Of a stretch of 64,000 nt of DNA, positions 42,693-50,623 are shown in pieces. The position numbers and the translations under genes are program-made. Where the stretch lies: contig NZ_JAPEPJ010000001.1 of the NCBI RefSeq assembly GCF_026340255.1, positions 3,837,001 through 3,901,000 of the forward strand, read 5' to 3'. This DNA is from Streptomyces sp. NBC_01408. Its GTDB lineage: Bacteria; Actinomycetota; Actinomycetes; Streptomycetales; Streptomycetaceae. Under the pieces are notes generated by a model that saw nothing but the letters and a program-made list of their open reading frames with translations, was not told the origin of the DNA and did no database searches. The number at the start of each line of letters is the position of its first letter. Within the stretch, counting starts at the first letter, position 1.

Positions 42693-43988
42693 TCACCGGT
42701 ACAGCAGGTACTGCTCCCGCAGCGCCGCGAACCGGGCCAGACCCGCCGCCCAGTCGCCCACGACCTCCTCCACCCCGGCCCCCGCGTCGATCGTCTTCCG
42801 CACCCGGTCCGAGCCGGTCAGCCGGTCGATCCAGTGGTCCGCGCGCCAGCCGAAGCCGCTCCAGGTCCGCCGCGCGGTCACCAGCAGCCCGATTCCGGCC
42901 CGCACCGGATCGAAGGCCGCCCGGTCGTGCACGATCAGCCGCACCCCGCCGCAGACCTTCCCCACGTGCTTGGAGAACGTCGGCGTGAAGTACGCCTCCC
43001 GGAACCACACCCCGGGCAGCTCCAGCGCGTTCGCCGCCTCCGCCCACCTCCGGTCGATGCCCTCCGCGCCGACCACCTCGAAGGGTGTGGTCGTCCCGCG
43101 CCCCTCGGACAGGTTCGTCCCCTCGAAGAGGCAGGTCCCGGCGTACGCGAGGGCGGTGTCCGGGGTCGGCATGTTCGGGCTCGGCGGCACCCAGGGCAGC
43201 CCCGTCTCCCCGAAGAACGACTCCCGCCGCCATCCGCTCATCGCCACGGTCCGCAGCCTGACCGGCCCCTTGGGCAGTGATCCGTCGGTCAGGAACTCGC
43301 CGTTGAAGAGCCGGGCCAGCTCGGCCGCCGTCATCCCGTGGGCGAGGGCGATCGGCTCCCGGCCCACGAAGCTCGCGTACGGCCGCTCCAGTACGGGGCC
43401 GGCCGCCGCGCGCCCGCCGACCGGGTTCGGGCGGTCCAGCACCACCACCGCCTTGCCCGCCAGCGAGGCCGCGCGCATGCAGTCGTACAGGGTCCAGATG
43501 TAGGTGTAGAAGCGCGCCCCGACGTCCTGGATGTCGAAGACGACGGTGTCGATCCCGGCCGCCGTGAACACGTCGGCGAGCCGCTGCCCGCTCTTGTCGT
43601 ACGTGTCGTAGACGGGCAGGCCGGTCGCCGGATCCCGGGCCGCGCCCTCGGAACCGCCCGCCTGGGCCGTCCCGCGGAACCCGTGCTCGGGGCCGAACAC
43701 GGCCACCAGGTCGACCCGTTCGTCCGCGTGCAGTACGTCGACCAGGTGCCGGGCGTCGGCGGTGATGCCGGTGGGGTTGGTGACCACCCCGACCTTCTGC
43801 CCGGCGAGTACGCCGTACCCGTCCGCGGCGAGCTGCTCGAAGCCCGTACGCACCCGGTCCGCTCGGCCCGACGCCGTCCCCGGAGGTGCGGCGGCTCCCA
43901 CCGCTTCCACCGCTTCCACCGTTCCCAGGGCGCCCGCGGCTCCCACGGCTCCCGCCAGTCCCAGTACCCCGCGTCGCGACAGAGTCAT
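42693..43988 (-). CDS. Exported exo-beta-N-acetylmuramidase-like protein (NamZ/DUF1343)
   Basis: This 431-residue protein has a Tat-type signal (LSRRGVLGLAGAVGAAGA) and the DUF1343 fold. Conserved blocks are GVVTNPTGITADARHLVD, VFGPEHGFRGTAQAG, VFDIQDVGARFYTYIWTL, LDRPNPVGG and YAGTCLFEGTNLSEGRGT. The founding member NamZ removes MurNAc from the non-reducing end of peptidoglycan fragments, so this enzyme probably acts in wall recycling. It is 100 bp from the divergent SDR gene. Confidence 0.92.
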   Translation of the reverse strand: MTLSRRGVLGLAGAVGAAGALGTVEAVEAVGAAAPPGTASGRADRVRTGFEQLAADGYGVLAGQKVGVVTNPTGITADARHLVDVLHADERVDLVAVFGPEHGFRGTAQAGGSEGAARDPATGLPVYDTYDKSGQRLADVFTAAGIDTVVFDIQDVGARFYTYIWTLYDCMRAASLAGKAVVVLDRPNPVGGRAAAGPVLERPYASFVGREPIALAHGMTAAELARLFNGEFLTDGSLPKGPVRLRTVAMSGWRRESFFGETGLPWVPPSPNMPTPDTALAYAGTCLFEGTNLSEGRGTTTPFEVVGAEGIDRRWAEAANALELPGVWFREAYFTPTFSKHVGKVCGGVRLIVHDRAAFDPVRAGIGLLVTARRTWSGFGWRADHWIDRLTGSDRVRKTIDAGAGVEEVVGDWAAGLARFAALREQYLLYR

Positions 43989-44022
43989 CCGGCCACGCTA
44001 GACGGCAGGCCCCTTCCGCCCT

Positions 44023-44037
44023 GACATACCGACTGGT
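44023..44037. promoter_or_regulatory. 15-mer operator upstream of the SDR/acyl-CoA synthetase operon
   Basis: GACATACCGACTGGT occurs 62 bp before the SDR start. Its exact reverse complement lies upstream of the opposing acyl-CoA dehydrogenase/phosphotransferase operon at 50555-50569. The TetR gene at 47326 is the likely binder. Confidence 0.6.
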
Positions 44038-44099
44038 TAGTCTGCCCGCCATCGGTAGATGAGCACGGTCGGCATCCGGCCGGACGAAAGGTGATCCCC

Positions 44100-44864
44100 G
44101 TGAGCGCGTACCAGGACCAGCGAGTCGTCGTCACCGGTGCGGGCGGCGGCATCGGCGCCGCCCTCGCGCGGCGGTTCGCCGCCGAGGGCGCCACGGTGGT
44201 GGTCAACGACATCGACGCCGCCAGGGCCGCCGCGGTGGCGGGCGCCATCGGGGCCCGGGCGATCCCCGTGCCGGGCGACGCCTCGGAGATCGTCGCCGAG
44301 GCCCGGGAGGCCCTCGGCGGCGGGATCGACATCTACTGCGCCAACGCCGGACTCGCCTCGGGCGGTGACGCGTTCGCCGACGAGGCCGTCTGGGAGGCGG
44401 CCTGGGAAACCAACGTCATGGCGCACGTCCGGGCGGCCCGGCTGCTGCTGCCGGACTGGCTGGAGCGGGAGGACGGCCGTTTCGTGTCCACCGTCTCCGC
44501 CGCCGGGCTGCTGACGATGATCGGAGCGGCCCCGTACAGTGTCACCAAGCACGGTGCGCTCGCCTTCGCGGAGTGGCTCTCGCTGACCTACCGCCACCGC
44601 GGTGTCCAGGTGCACGCCATCTGCCCGCAGGGAGTGCGCACCGACATGCTGACCGCCGCGGGCTCGGCGGGCGAACTCGTCCTCGCGCCGACCGCGATCG
44701 AGCCGGAAGCGGTCGCGGACGCGCTGTTCGACGGCATGGAGAAGGGCCGGTTCTTGATCCTCCCGCACCCCGAGGTCGCCGACTTCTACGCCGCCCGCGC
44801 CACCGAGCCGGACCGCTGGCTGAGCGGCATGAACCACCTCCAGCAGAAGTGGGAGACCAGGTGA
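44100..44864 (+). CDS. SDR-family oxidoreductase
   Basis: This 254-residue short-chain dehydrogenase has TGAGGGIGAAL (cofactor loop), NDIDAA (Asp favours NAD), CANAGLASGG and the catalytic Ser-Tyr-Lys in STVSAAG...PYSVTKHG. It probably acts on 3-hydroxyacyl-type substrates, given the neighbouring acyl-CoA synthetase. GTG 44100 follows AAAGGTG; GTG 44091 is an alternative. Its stop overlaps the next start (GTGA). Confidence 0.92.
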   Translation: MSAYQDQRVVVTGAGGGIGAALARRFAAEGATVVVNDIDAARAAAVAGAIGARAIPVPGDASEIVAEAREALGGGIDIYCANAGLASGGDAFADEAVWEAAWETNVMAHVRAARLLLPDWLEREDGRFVSTVSAAGLLTMIGAAPYSVTKHGALAFAEWLSLTYRHRGVQVHAICPQGVRTDMLTAAGSAGELVLAPTAIEPEAVADALFDGMEKGRFLILPHPEVADFYAARATEPDRWLSGMNHLQQKWETR

Positions 44865-47266
44865 CGTCCGCCGCCGGCGCGGTCCCCGCCACGGATGCGC
44901 CAGAGGGGCCCGAGACCGCTGAGGCGCCCGAGGCCCCCGAGACCGCTGAGGTGCCCGGGATGCTTGAGGCGCCCGGGACCCCCGAGGTGCTCGGGCTCCC
45001 CGAGGCGCTTGGAACCCCCGAGGTGCTCGGGCCCGCCGAGGCGCCGGGGACGCCCGAGGTGTTCCCCGAGGCGCCGGGGACCCCCGAGGTGCTCGGGCTC
45101 CCCGAGGCGCCGGGGACGCCCAAGACCCCCGACGCACCCGAGACGCCCGAGGTACCGGGTACGCCTGGGACGCCCGAGGCGCCCGAGGTGGCCCGGTACG
45201 CCGCCCGGCCCTGGCTCGGGCGGCTCAGCGAGGCCCAGCGGGCGCCCGTCGCACCGCCGCGCTCCGTGCTGCACGCCTTCCGCGAGGCCGTGGCCCGGGC
45301 CCCCGGGCGCACCGCCCTGGCCTACTTCGACGGCCGGATCTCCTACGCCGAGGCCGAGGCACTCTCCGACTCCGTCGCCGGGCACCTGGCCGCGCACGGG
45401 ATCCGCCGCGGGGACCGGGTCGCCGTCATGCTGCAGAACACCCCGCAGTTCGTGCTCGCCGTACTGGCCGCCTGGAAGGCCGGGGCGGTGGTCGTCCCGC
45501 TCAACCCGATGTACAAGACCGCCGAGGCCGCGCACGTCCTGCGCGACTCCGGGGCCGCCGCGCTGGTCTGCGAGGGCCGCGCCTGGACGGCGTACCTGCG
45601 CGAGGCCGCGCACGGCAGTGCCGTACGGACCGTCCTGACCGCCTCCGAGCTGGACTTCCAGACCCGCAACGACCCACGCCTGCTCGCCCTCGCAGCCGTC
45701 GGCTCGCCTGCGGCGGTCCCTGCCCCGGCGCCTGCGGCGGTCCCTGTCCCGTCTGCCCCGGGCCCCCTGGTGCCCCAGGCCCTGCCCGCCCCGGCCCCAG
45801 CCCCGGCCCGCACGGTGGGGCACACCACGCACGCCCCCGACCCCGCGGCGGCGCCGCCCCGGCCTGCAGCGGCGTACGCCCCGGCGCCTGCTGCGGTCCC
45901 TGCCCCGTCTGCCCCGGCAGCCCCGGACCTCACGGCGCCCGCCCGGTCCGCCCCGGCGCCTGCGGCGGTCCCTGTCCCGTCTGCCCCGGGCCCCCTGGTG
46001 CCGCATGCCCTGCCCGCCCCGGACCCGGCCTGGGCCCGCACGGTGGGGCACGCCATGCCCGCCTCAGACCCTGCGGCGGCGCATGCCCGGCCCGCCGCAG
46101 CGGCCCCGGCCGCCGCCCGGCCCGCGGCAGCGCCCGCCCCGGTCGTCGCCGATCTGTCCGCTGTGGCCCGCCGCGGCGAACCCGCCCCGGACGATCCCCG
46201 TCTCACCGGCGCCGACACCGCCCTCATCAGCTACACCTCCGGCACCAGCGGCACCCCCAAGGGCGCGATGAACCCGCACGGCGCCCTCACGTACAACGCC
46301 GCCCGCCAGGTCGCCGGCCACCCCCTCGCCGAGGGCGCCGGGTACTTCGCCCTCGCCCCCCTCTTCCACATCACCGGCATGGTCTGCGAGCTCGCCGCCT
46401 GCTTCGTCAACGCCGGCACCCTCGTCCTCGCCCACCGCTTCGACGCGGGGCTCGTCCTCGACGCCTTCCTCGAACACCGCCCCTCCTACGCCATCGGCCC
46501 GGCCACCGCCTTCATGGCCCTCGCCGCCCACCCCGGGGCCACCCGGGACCACTTCGCCTCCTTCCAGGTGCTCTCCTCCGGCGGCGCCCCCCTCCCGCCC
46601 GCGCTCGTCGAACGCCTCCGCGCCGCCTTCGGCTTCTACCTCCGCAACGGCTACGGCCTCACCGAGTGCACCGCCCCCTGCGCCTCCGTCCCCGCGCACC
46701 TCGAAGCCCCCGTCGACCCCGCCTCCGGGACCCTCTCCGTCGGCGTCCCCGGCGCCGAGACCGTCGTCCGCATCCTCGACGCGCGCGGCGCCGAGGTCCC
46801 CTTCGGCGAGACCGGCGAGATCGCCGTACGCGGCCCCCAGGTGGTGCCCGGCTACTGGAACCTGCCGGTCGAGACGGCGAAGGCCTTCCCGGACGGTGAG
46901 CTGCGGACCGGCGACGTCGGGTTCATGGACGCGGACGGCTGGCTCTACGTCGTCGACCGCAAGAAGGACATGATCAACGCATCCGGCTTCAAGGTCTGGC
47001 CGCGCGAGGTCGAGGACGTGCTCTACACCCACCCCGCGGTCCGCGAGGCGGCCGTGGTCGGGGTCCCGGACCCCTACCGGGGGGAGAGCGTGAAGGCGTA
47101 CGTCAGCCTCCGCCCCGGCACCTCGGCCGGACCGGCGGAGCTGTCCGCCTACTGCGCCGCGCGCCTCGCCGCGTACAAGTACCCGCGCCAAGTGGAGGTG
47201 CTGCCTGTCCTTCCGAAGACGACCAGTGGCAAGATCCTCCGACGGGAACTGCGCGACCGCGGCTGA
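44861..47266 (+). CDS. Acyl-CoA synthetase with two repeat-rich insertions
   Basis: This 801-residue AMP-forming ligase activates a fatty or aromatic acid to its CoA thioester; relatives are about 500-550 residues. The core is complete: YTSGTSGTPKGAM (P-loop, about 450), GYGLTECTAP, GDVGFMDADGWLYVVDRKKDMI, and PKTTSGKILRREL with the catalytic Lys. Two additions explain the size. Residues 1-115 are a Pro/Glu/Gly/Thr repeat (GTPEVLGLPEA units). Residues about 283-430 are an Ala/Pro tract holding a duplicated 76-residue module. Both are in frame and avoid motifs. The GTG at 44861 overlaps the SDR stop. Confidence 0.9.
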   Translation: MTSAAGAVPATDAPEGPETAEAPEAPETAEVPGMLEAPGTPEVLGLPEALGTPEVLGPAEAPGTPEVFPEAPGTPEVLGLPEAPGTPKTPDAPETPEVPGTPGTPEAPEVARYAARPWLGRLSEAQRAPVAPPRSVLHAFREAVARAPGRTALAYFDGRISYAEAEALSDSVAGHLAAHGIRRGDRVAVMLQNTPQFVLAVLAAWKAGAVVVPLNPMYKTAEAAHVLRDSGAAALVCEGRAWTAYLREAAHGSAVRTVLTASELDFQTRNDPRLLALAAVGSPAAVPAPAPAAVPVPSAPGPLVPQALPAPAPAPARTVGHTTHAPDPAAAPPRPAAAYAPAPAAVPAPSAPAAPDLTAPARSAPAPAAVPVPSAPGPLVPHALPAPDPAWARTVGHAMPASDPAAAHARPAAAAPAAARPAAAPAPVVADLSAVARRGEPAPDDPRLTGADTALISYTSGTSGTPKGAMNPHGALTYNAARQVAGHPLAEGAGYFALAPLFHITGMVCELAACFVNAGTLVLAHRFDAGLVLDAFLEHRPSYAIGPATAFMALAAHPGATRDHFASFQVLSSGGAPLPPALVERLRAAFGFYLRNGYGLTECTAPCASVPAHLEAPVDPASGTLSVGVPGAETVVRILDARGAEVPFGETGEIAVRGPQVVPGYWNLPVETAKAFPDGELRTGDVGFMDADGWLYVVDRKKDMINASGFKVWPREVEDVLYTHPAVREAAVVGVPDPYRGESVKAYVSLRPGTSAGPAELSAYCAARLAAYKYPRQVEVLPVLPKTTSGKILRRELRDRG
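44960..45190 (+). repeat. Intragenic CCGAGGTGCTCGGGCTCC repeats (N-terminal extension)
   Basis: Imperfect 30-33 bp direct repeats containing GCGCCGGGGACCCCCGAGGT encode GTPEVLG-type peptides in the first 110 codons of the acyl-CoA synthetase. Copy number probably varies among strains. Confidence 0.6.
45722..46130 (+). repeat. Long direct repeat (228-bp period) within the acyl-CoA synthetase gene
   Basis: A perfect 53-bp repeat at 45722-45774 and 45950-46002 begins GCCCCGGCGCCTGCGGCGGT. It continues as an imperfect repeat for about 130 bp, including GCCCGCACGGTGGGGCA at 45806 and 46034. The period of 228 bp equals 76 codons, so duplication kept the frame. Confidence 0.75.
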
Positions 47267-47325
47267 AAACAGTCGGACGGACGCACAGTCGCCGACTCGA
47301 TGGAATGGAAGGGAAGGCCAGCGCC

Positions 47326-47931
47326 ATGGCGGCCAGAACCACGGTGCCCGAGGGCACGCACGAAGCCCCGGTGCCGCAGCGGCTGCTGGCCGTGGCCACC
47401 CGGCTGTTCGCCGAGCGCGGCTACGACCGCACCTCGGTCCAGGAGATCGTCGAGGCGGCCGGGGTCACCAAGGGCGCGCTCTACCACTACTTCGGGTCCA
47501 AGGACGACCTGCTGCACGAGGTGTACGCGCGCATGCTGCGCCTCCAGCAGCAGCGCCTGGACGCGGTGGCCGACTCCGACGCGCCCGTCGAGGAGCGGCT
47601 GCGCACGGCGGCGGCCGACGTGGTCGTCACCACCATCGAGAACCTCGACGACGCGATGATCTTCTTCCGGTCGATGCACCAGCTCAGCCCGGAGAAGTTC
47701 AAGCAGGTCCGGGCCGAGCGGCGGCGCTACCACGAGCGCTTCCGGGCGCTGGTCGAGGAGGGTCAGCGCTCCGGGGTGTTCTCCACCGCGACCCCCGCCG
47801 ACCTGGTGGTGGACTACCACTTCGGGTCCGTGCACCACCTGTCCACCTGGTACCGCACGGACGGCCCCCTCACGCCGCAGCAGGTCGCCGACCACCTGGC
47901 CGACCTGCTGCTGCGCGCACTGCGTCCGTAG
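47326..47931 (+). CDS. TetR regulator of the acyl-CoA locus
   Basis: This 201-residue TetR protein has PQRLLAVATRLFAERGYDRTS and EIVEAAGVTKGALYHYFGSK as its helix-turn-helix, followed by a ligand domain with IENLDDAMIFFRSMHQLSPEK. Regulators of this type sense acyl-CoA. GGAAGGGAAGG at 47307-47317 supports ATG 47326 over 47305. It is the third gene of the SDR operon, and the 15-mer operators at 44023 and 50555 are its probable targets. Confidence 0.9.
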   Translation: MAARTTVPEGTHEAPVPQRLLAVATRLFAERGYDRTSVQEIVEAAGVTKGALYHYFGSKDDLLHEVYARMLRLQQQRLDAVADSDAPVEERLRTAAADVVVTTIENLDDAMIFFRSMHQLSPEKFKQVRAERRRYHERFRALVEEGQRSGVFSTATPADLVVDYHFGSVHHLSTWYRTDGPLTPQQVADHLADLLLRALRP

Positions 47932-47938
47932 CGGGCGA

Positions 47939-48213
47939 GGCCGGCCGTGCCTCGCCCGGCCTCACCCAGCCCGGCCTCGCCCGGCCTCACCCAGCCCGGC
48001 CTCGCCCGGCCCAGCCCGGCCCAGCCCGGCCTCGCCCGGCCTCACCCAGCCCGGCCTCGCCCGGCCCAGCCCGGCCTCGCCCGGCCCAGCCCGGCCTCGC
48101 CCGGCCCCGCCCGGCCTCGCCCGGCCCCGCCCGGCCTCGCCCGGCCCCGCCCCGCCTCGCCCGGCCCCGCCCCGCCTCGCCCGGCCCCGCCCCGCCTCGC
48201 CCGGCTCCGCCGG
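47939..48213. repeat. 275-bp CCCGGCCTCGCCCGGCC tandem array
   Basis: The gap between the convergent TetR and acyl-CoA dehydrogenase genes is filled by about 25 copies of a 10-11 bp unit (CCCGGCCTCG, CCCGGCCCAG, CCCGGCCTCA, CCCGGCCCCG) in higher-order groups. Copies become uniform toward 48200. It keeps open frames on several strands, which are artefacts of the repeat. It may act as a transcription end for both genes and is G-rich on the minus strand. Confidence 0.8.
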
Positions 48214-48214
48214 G

Positions 48215-49456
48215 TCAGGCCCGGTACTGCTTCAGTTCCCGCCGCGCCAGTGAGCGCTGGTGGACCTCGTCCGGCCCGTCCGCCAGCCGGAGCGTCCGCG
48301 CCGCCGCCCACAGCTCGGCGAGGGGGAAGTCCTGGCTCACCCCGCCCGCGCCGTGCAGCTGCACCGCGTCGTCCAGGATCCGCACCACCGCCCGAGGGGT
48401 GGCGATCTTGATGGCCTGGATCTCGGTGTGCGCCCCCCGGTTGCCGGCGGTGTCCATCAGCCAGGCCGTCTTCAGCACCAGCAGCCGCAGCTGCTCGACG
48501 GTCACCCGGGCGTCCGCGATCCAGCTCTGTACGACGCCCTGCGCGGCCAGCTCCTTGCCGAAGGCGGTCCGTCCGAGCGCCCGCCGGCACATCAGCTCGA
48601 TGGCCCGCTCCGCCATGCCGATCAGCCGCATGCAGTGGTGGATCCGACCGGGGCCGAGCCGGGCCTGGGCGATGGCGAAACCGCCGCCCTCCTCGCCGAT
48701 CAGGTTTCCGGCCGGAACGCGCGCACCGTCGAAGACCACCTCGGCGTGGCCGCCGTGGTCGTGGTCCTCGTACCCGTACACCGTCATGGCCCGGCGCACC
48801 TCGACCCCGGGGGTGTCCCGGGGCACCAGGATCATGGACTGCTGGCGGCGCGGATCGGCGCCCTCCGGGTCGGTCTTGCCCATCACGATGAAGATCTTGC
48901 AGTCCGGGTTCATGGCACCGGAGATGAACCACTTGCGCCCCGTGACCACGTACTCGGACCCGTCCGCGGACCGCTCGATCCGGGTCTCGATGTTCGTCGC
49001 GTCCGAGGAGGCCACCTCGGGCTCGGTCATCGCGAAGGCGGAGCGGATCTCGCCCGCCAGCAGCGGGTGCAGCCACTGCTTCTTCTGCTCCTCGTTCCCG
49101 AACTGGGCGAGCAGCTCCATGTTCCCGGTGTCCGGGGCCGCGCAGTTGGTCGCCGTCGGGGCCAGGTGCGGACTGCGGCCGGTGATCTCTGCCAGCGGGG
49201 CGTACTGGAGGTTGGTCAGCCCGGCGCCGTACTCCGCGTCCGGCAGGCTGTGCTGGTCCACAAAGAACAGGTTCCACAACCCCTGGCGGCGCGCCTCGGC
49301 CTTCAGCTCACCGAAGACGGCCGGGGTGTCCCAGGGCGAGGCCAGCCGTGCGCGCTGCTCGGCGGCGACCGGTTCCGCCGGGTAGACGTACTCCTCCATG
49401 AACGCGAGCAGCCGCTCGCGGAGTTCCTCGGTCCGGGCGTCGAATGCGAAGTCCAT
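48215..49456 (-). CDS. Acyl-CoA dehydrogenase
   Basis: This 413-residue FAD enzyme belongs to the ACAD10/11-like group. SAFAMTEPEVASSDATNI and TGRKWFISGAMNPDCKIFIVMG are FAD/substrate blocks; LGPGRIHHCMRLIGMAERAIELM and QLHGAGGVSQDFPLAELWAAARTLRLADGPDEVH complete the family. The last part contains the usual Arg-x-Asp-Gly-Pro turn. It is downstream of the phosphotransferase gene (11 bp), a pairing that mirrors the fused kinase-ACAD domains of eukaryotic ACAD10/11 for 4-hydroxy acids. Confidence 0.94.
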   Translation of the reverse strand: MDFAFDARTEELRERLLAFMEEYVYPAEPVAAEQRARLASPWDTPAVFGELKAEARRQGLWNLFFVDQHSLPDAEYGAGLTNLQYAPLAEITGRSPHLAPTATNCAAPDTGNMELLAQFGNEEQKKQWLHPLLAGEIRSAFAMTEPEVASSDATNIETRIERSADGSEYVVTGRKWFISGAMNPDCKIFIVMGKTDPEGADPRRQQSMILVPRDTPGVEVRRAMTVYGYEDHDHGGHAEVVFDGARVPAGNLIGEEGGGFAIAQARLGPGRIHHCMRLIGMAERAIELMCRRALGRTAFGKELAAQGVVQSWIADARVTVEQLRLLVLKTAWLMDTAGNRGAHTEIQAIKIATPRAVVRILDDAVQLHGAGGVSQDFPLAELWAAARTLRLADGPDEVHQRSLARRELKQYRA

Positions 49457-49467
49457 GGTGGGATGCC

Positions 49468-50502
49468 TCAGCCTTCCTGCGGTTCCTGAAGAGTGGTCAG
49501 TCCGTGCTCGATGAAGACGGGGACCAGTTCGCCGATGCGGTCGAAGCCGGCGCCGACGGTCTGCCCGAGCGTGAAGCGGTAGTGGATGCCTTCGAGGATC
49601 ACCGCGAGCTTGAACCAGGCGAACGCCGTGTACCAGGCGATGGCGCCGGTGTCCCGGCCGGAGCGGGCCGCGTACCGCTCGATCAGCTCGGCGGGGCTCG
49701 GATGGCCCGGCGCCCCGCTCGTCGTGCTGACCGGAGATTCGCTCAGGCCGAGGTCCGAGCTGTACATCACCAGCAGCCCGAGGTCGGTCAGCGGATCGCC
49801 GAGCGTGGACATCTCCCAGTCGAGCACCGCCCGGATCCTGTCGTCCGGGCCGCCGATCAGGACGTTGTCCAGCCGGAAGTCCCCGTGCACGACGGTCGGG
49901 GCGGGGGAGTCGGGCAGCGCCCGGCCCAGTGCGCCGTGCAGTTCGTCGATCCCGGGGAGCTCCCGGCCGCGCGAGGCCGCGAGCTGCTTGCCCCAGCGGC
50001 GCAGCTGGCGGTCGAGGAAGCCCTCGGGCCGCCCGAAGTCCCCCAGGCCCACGGCCTGCGGATCCACGGCGTGCAGCTCGACCAGCGTGTCGACCAGGCC
50101 CAGCACGGCCCGCCGGGTGCGCTCGGGCCCGATCGCCGCGAGCTCGCCGGCCGTCCGGAAGGGCACCCCCTCCACGTACTCCATGACGTAGAACGGCGCC
50201 CCGAGCACGGACTCGTCCTCGCACAGCAGCAGCGGCTCGGGCACCGGCACGGCCGTACCGTGCAGCGCCGCGATCACCCGGTGCTCGCGCCGCATGTCGT
50301 GCGCGGTGGCCAGCACGTGCCCGAGCGGGGGCCTGCGCACCACCCAGCGGGCGGTACCGTCGGTGATCTCGTACGTGAGGTTCGAGCGGCCGCCCTCGAT
50401 CAGCCGGCCGCGCAGCGCCCCGGCCGCGAGTCCCGGGAGCGCCCGGTCGAGATGACCGCGCAGCCGCTCCAGATCGAGGCCCGGCGGTTCGGCTGAGCTC
50501 AT
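49468..50502 (-). CDS. APH/ACAD10-type phosphotransferase
   Basis: This protein of about 344 residues is an aminoglycoside-phosphotransferase-fold kinase. Motifs are GGRSNLTYEI (nucleotide loop), APFYVMEYVEGVPF, the catalytic HGDFRLDNVL and VLDWEMSTLGDPLTDLG (metal Asp). Such kinases beside an acyl-CoA dehydrogenase are known to phosphorylate 4-hydroxyacyl-CoA. GGAGGTGCACACC before ATG 50502 fixes the start. A 15-mer operator lies 52 bp upstream. Confidence 0.92.
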   Translation of the reverse strand: MSSAEPPGLDLERLRGHLDRALPGLAAGALRGRLIEGGRSNLTYEITDGTARWVVRRPPLGHVLATAHDMRREHRVIAALHGTAVPVPEPLLLCEDESVLGAPFYVMEYVEGVPFRTAGELAAIGPERTRRAVLGLVDTLVELHAVDPQAVGLGDFGRPEGFLDRQLRRWGKQLAASRGRELPGIDELHGALGRALPDSPAPTVVHGDFRLDNVLIGGPDDRIRAVLDWEMSTLGDPLTDLGLLVMYSSDLGLSESPVSTTSGAPGHPSPAELIERYAARSGRDTGAIAWYTAFAWFKLAVILEGIHYRFTLGQTVGAGFDRIGELVPVFIEHGLTTLQEPQEG

Positions 50503-50554
50503 GGTGTGCACCTCCGTGCTGGGTCTGTATCGGATGTCCTGAGCCATCATGCCG

Positions 50555-50569
50555 ACCAGTCGGTATGTC
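50555..50569. promoter_or_regulatory. 15-mer operator upstream of the phosphotransferase/ACAD operon
   Basis: ACCAGTCGGTATGTC is the exact reverse complement of 44023-44037. Here it also forms a CCGAC-TG-GTCGG dyad with flanking bases, making it the stronger of the two sites. Confidence 0.6.
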
Positions 50570-50623
50570 GTCCAGAGCGCGGACCGGAGGAACTCCCCGG
50601 TCCGGCCGCGGATCCGCCGGGTA

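Noticed and set aside
47939..48213. CRISPR-like or minisatellite coding region
   Set aside because: Units are 10-11 bp, contiguous and without unique spacers; no cas genes are in the window. The long frames inside it are a result of the repeat.
44100..50502. A polyketide or peptide biosynthetic cluster around the acyl-CoA synthetase
   Set aside because: No ketosynthase, carrier protein or condensation domain is present; the neighbours are beta-oxidation-type enzymes.
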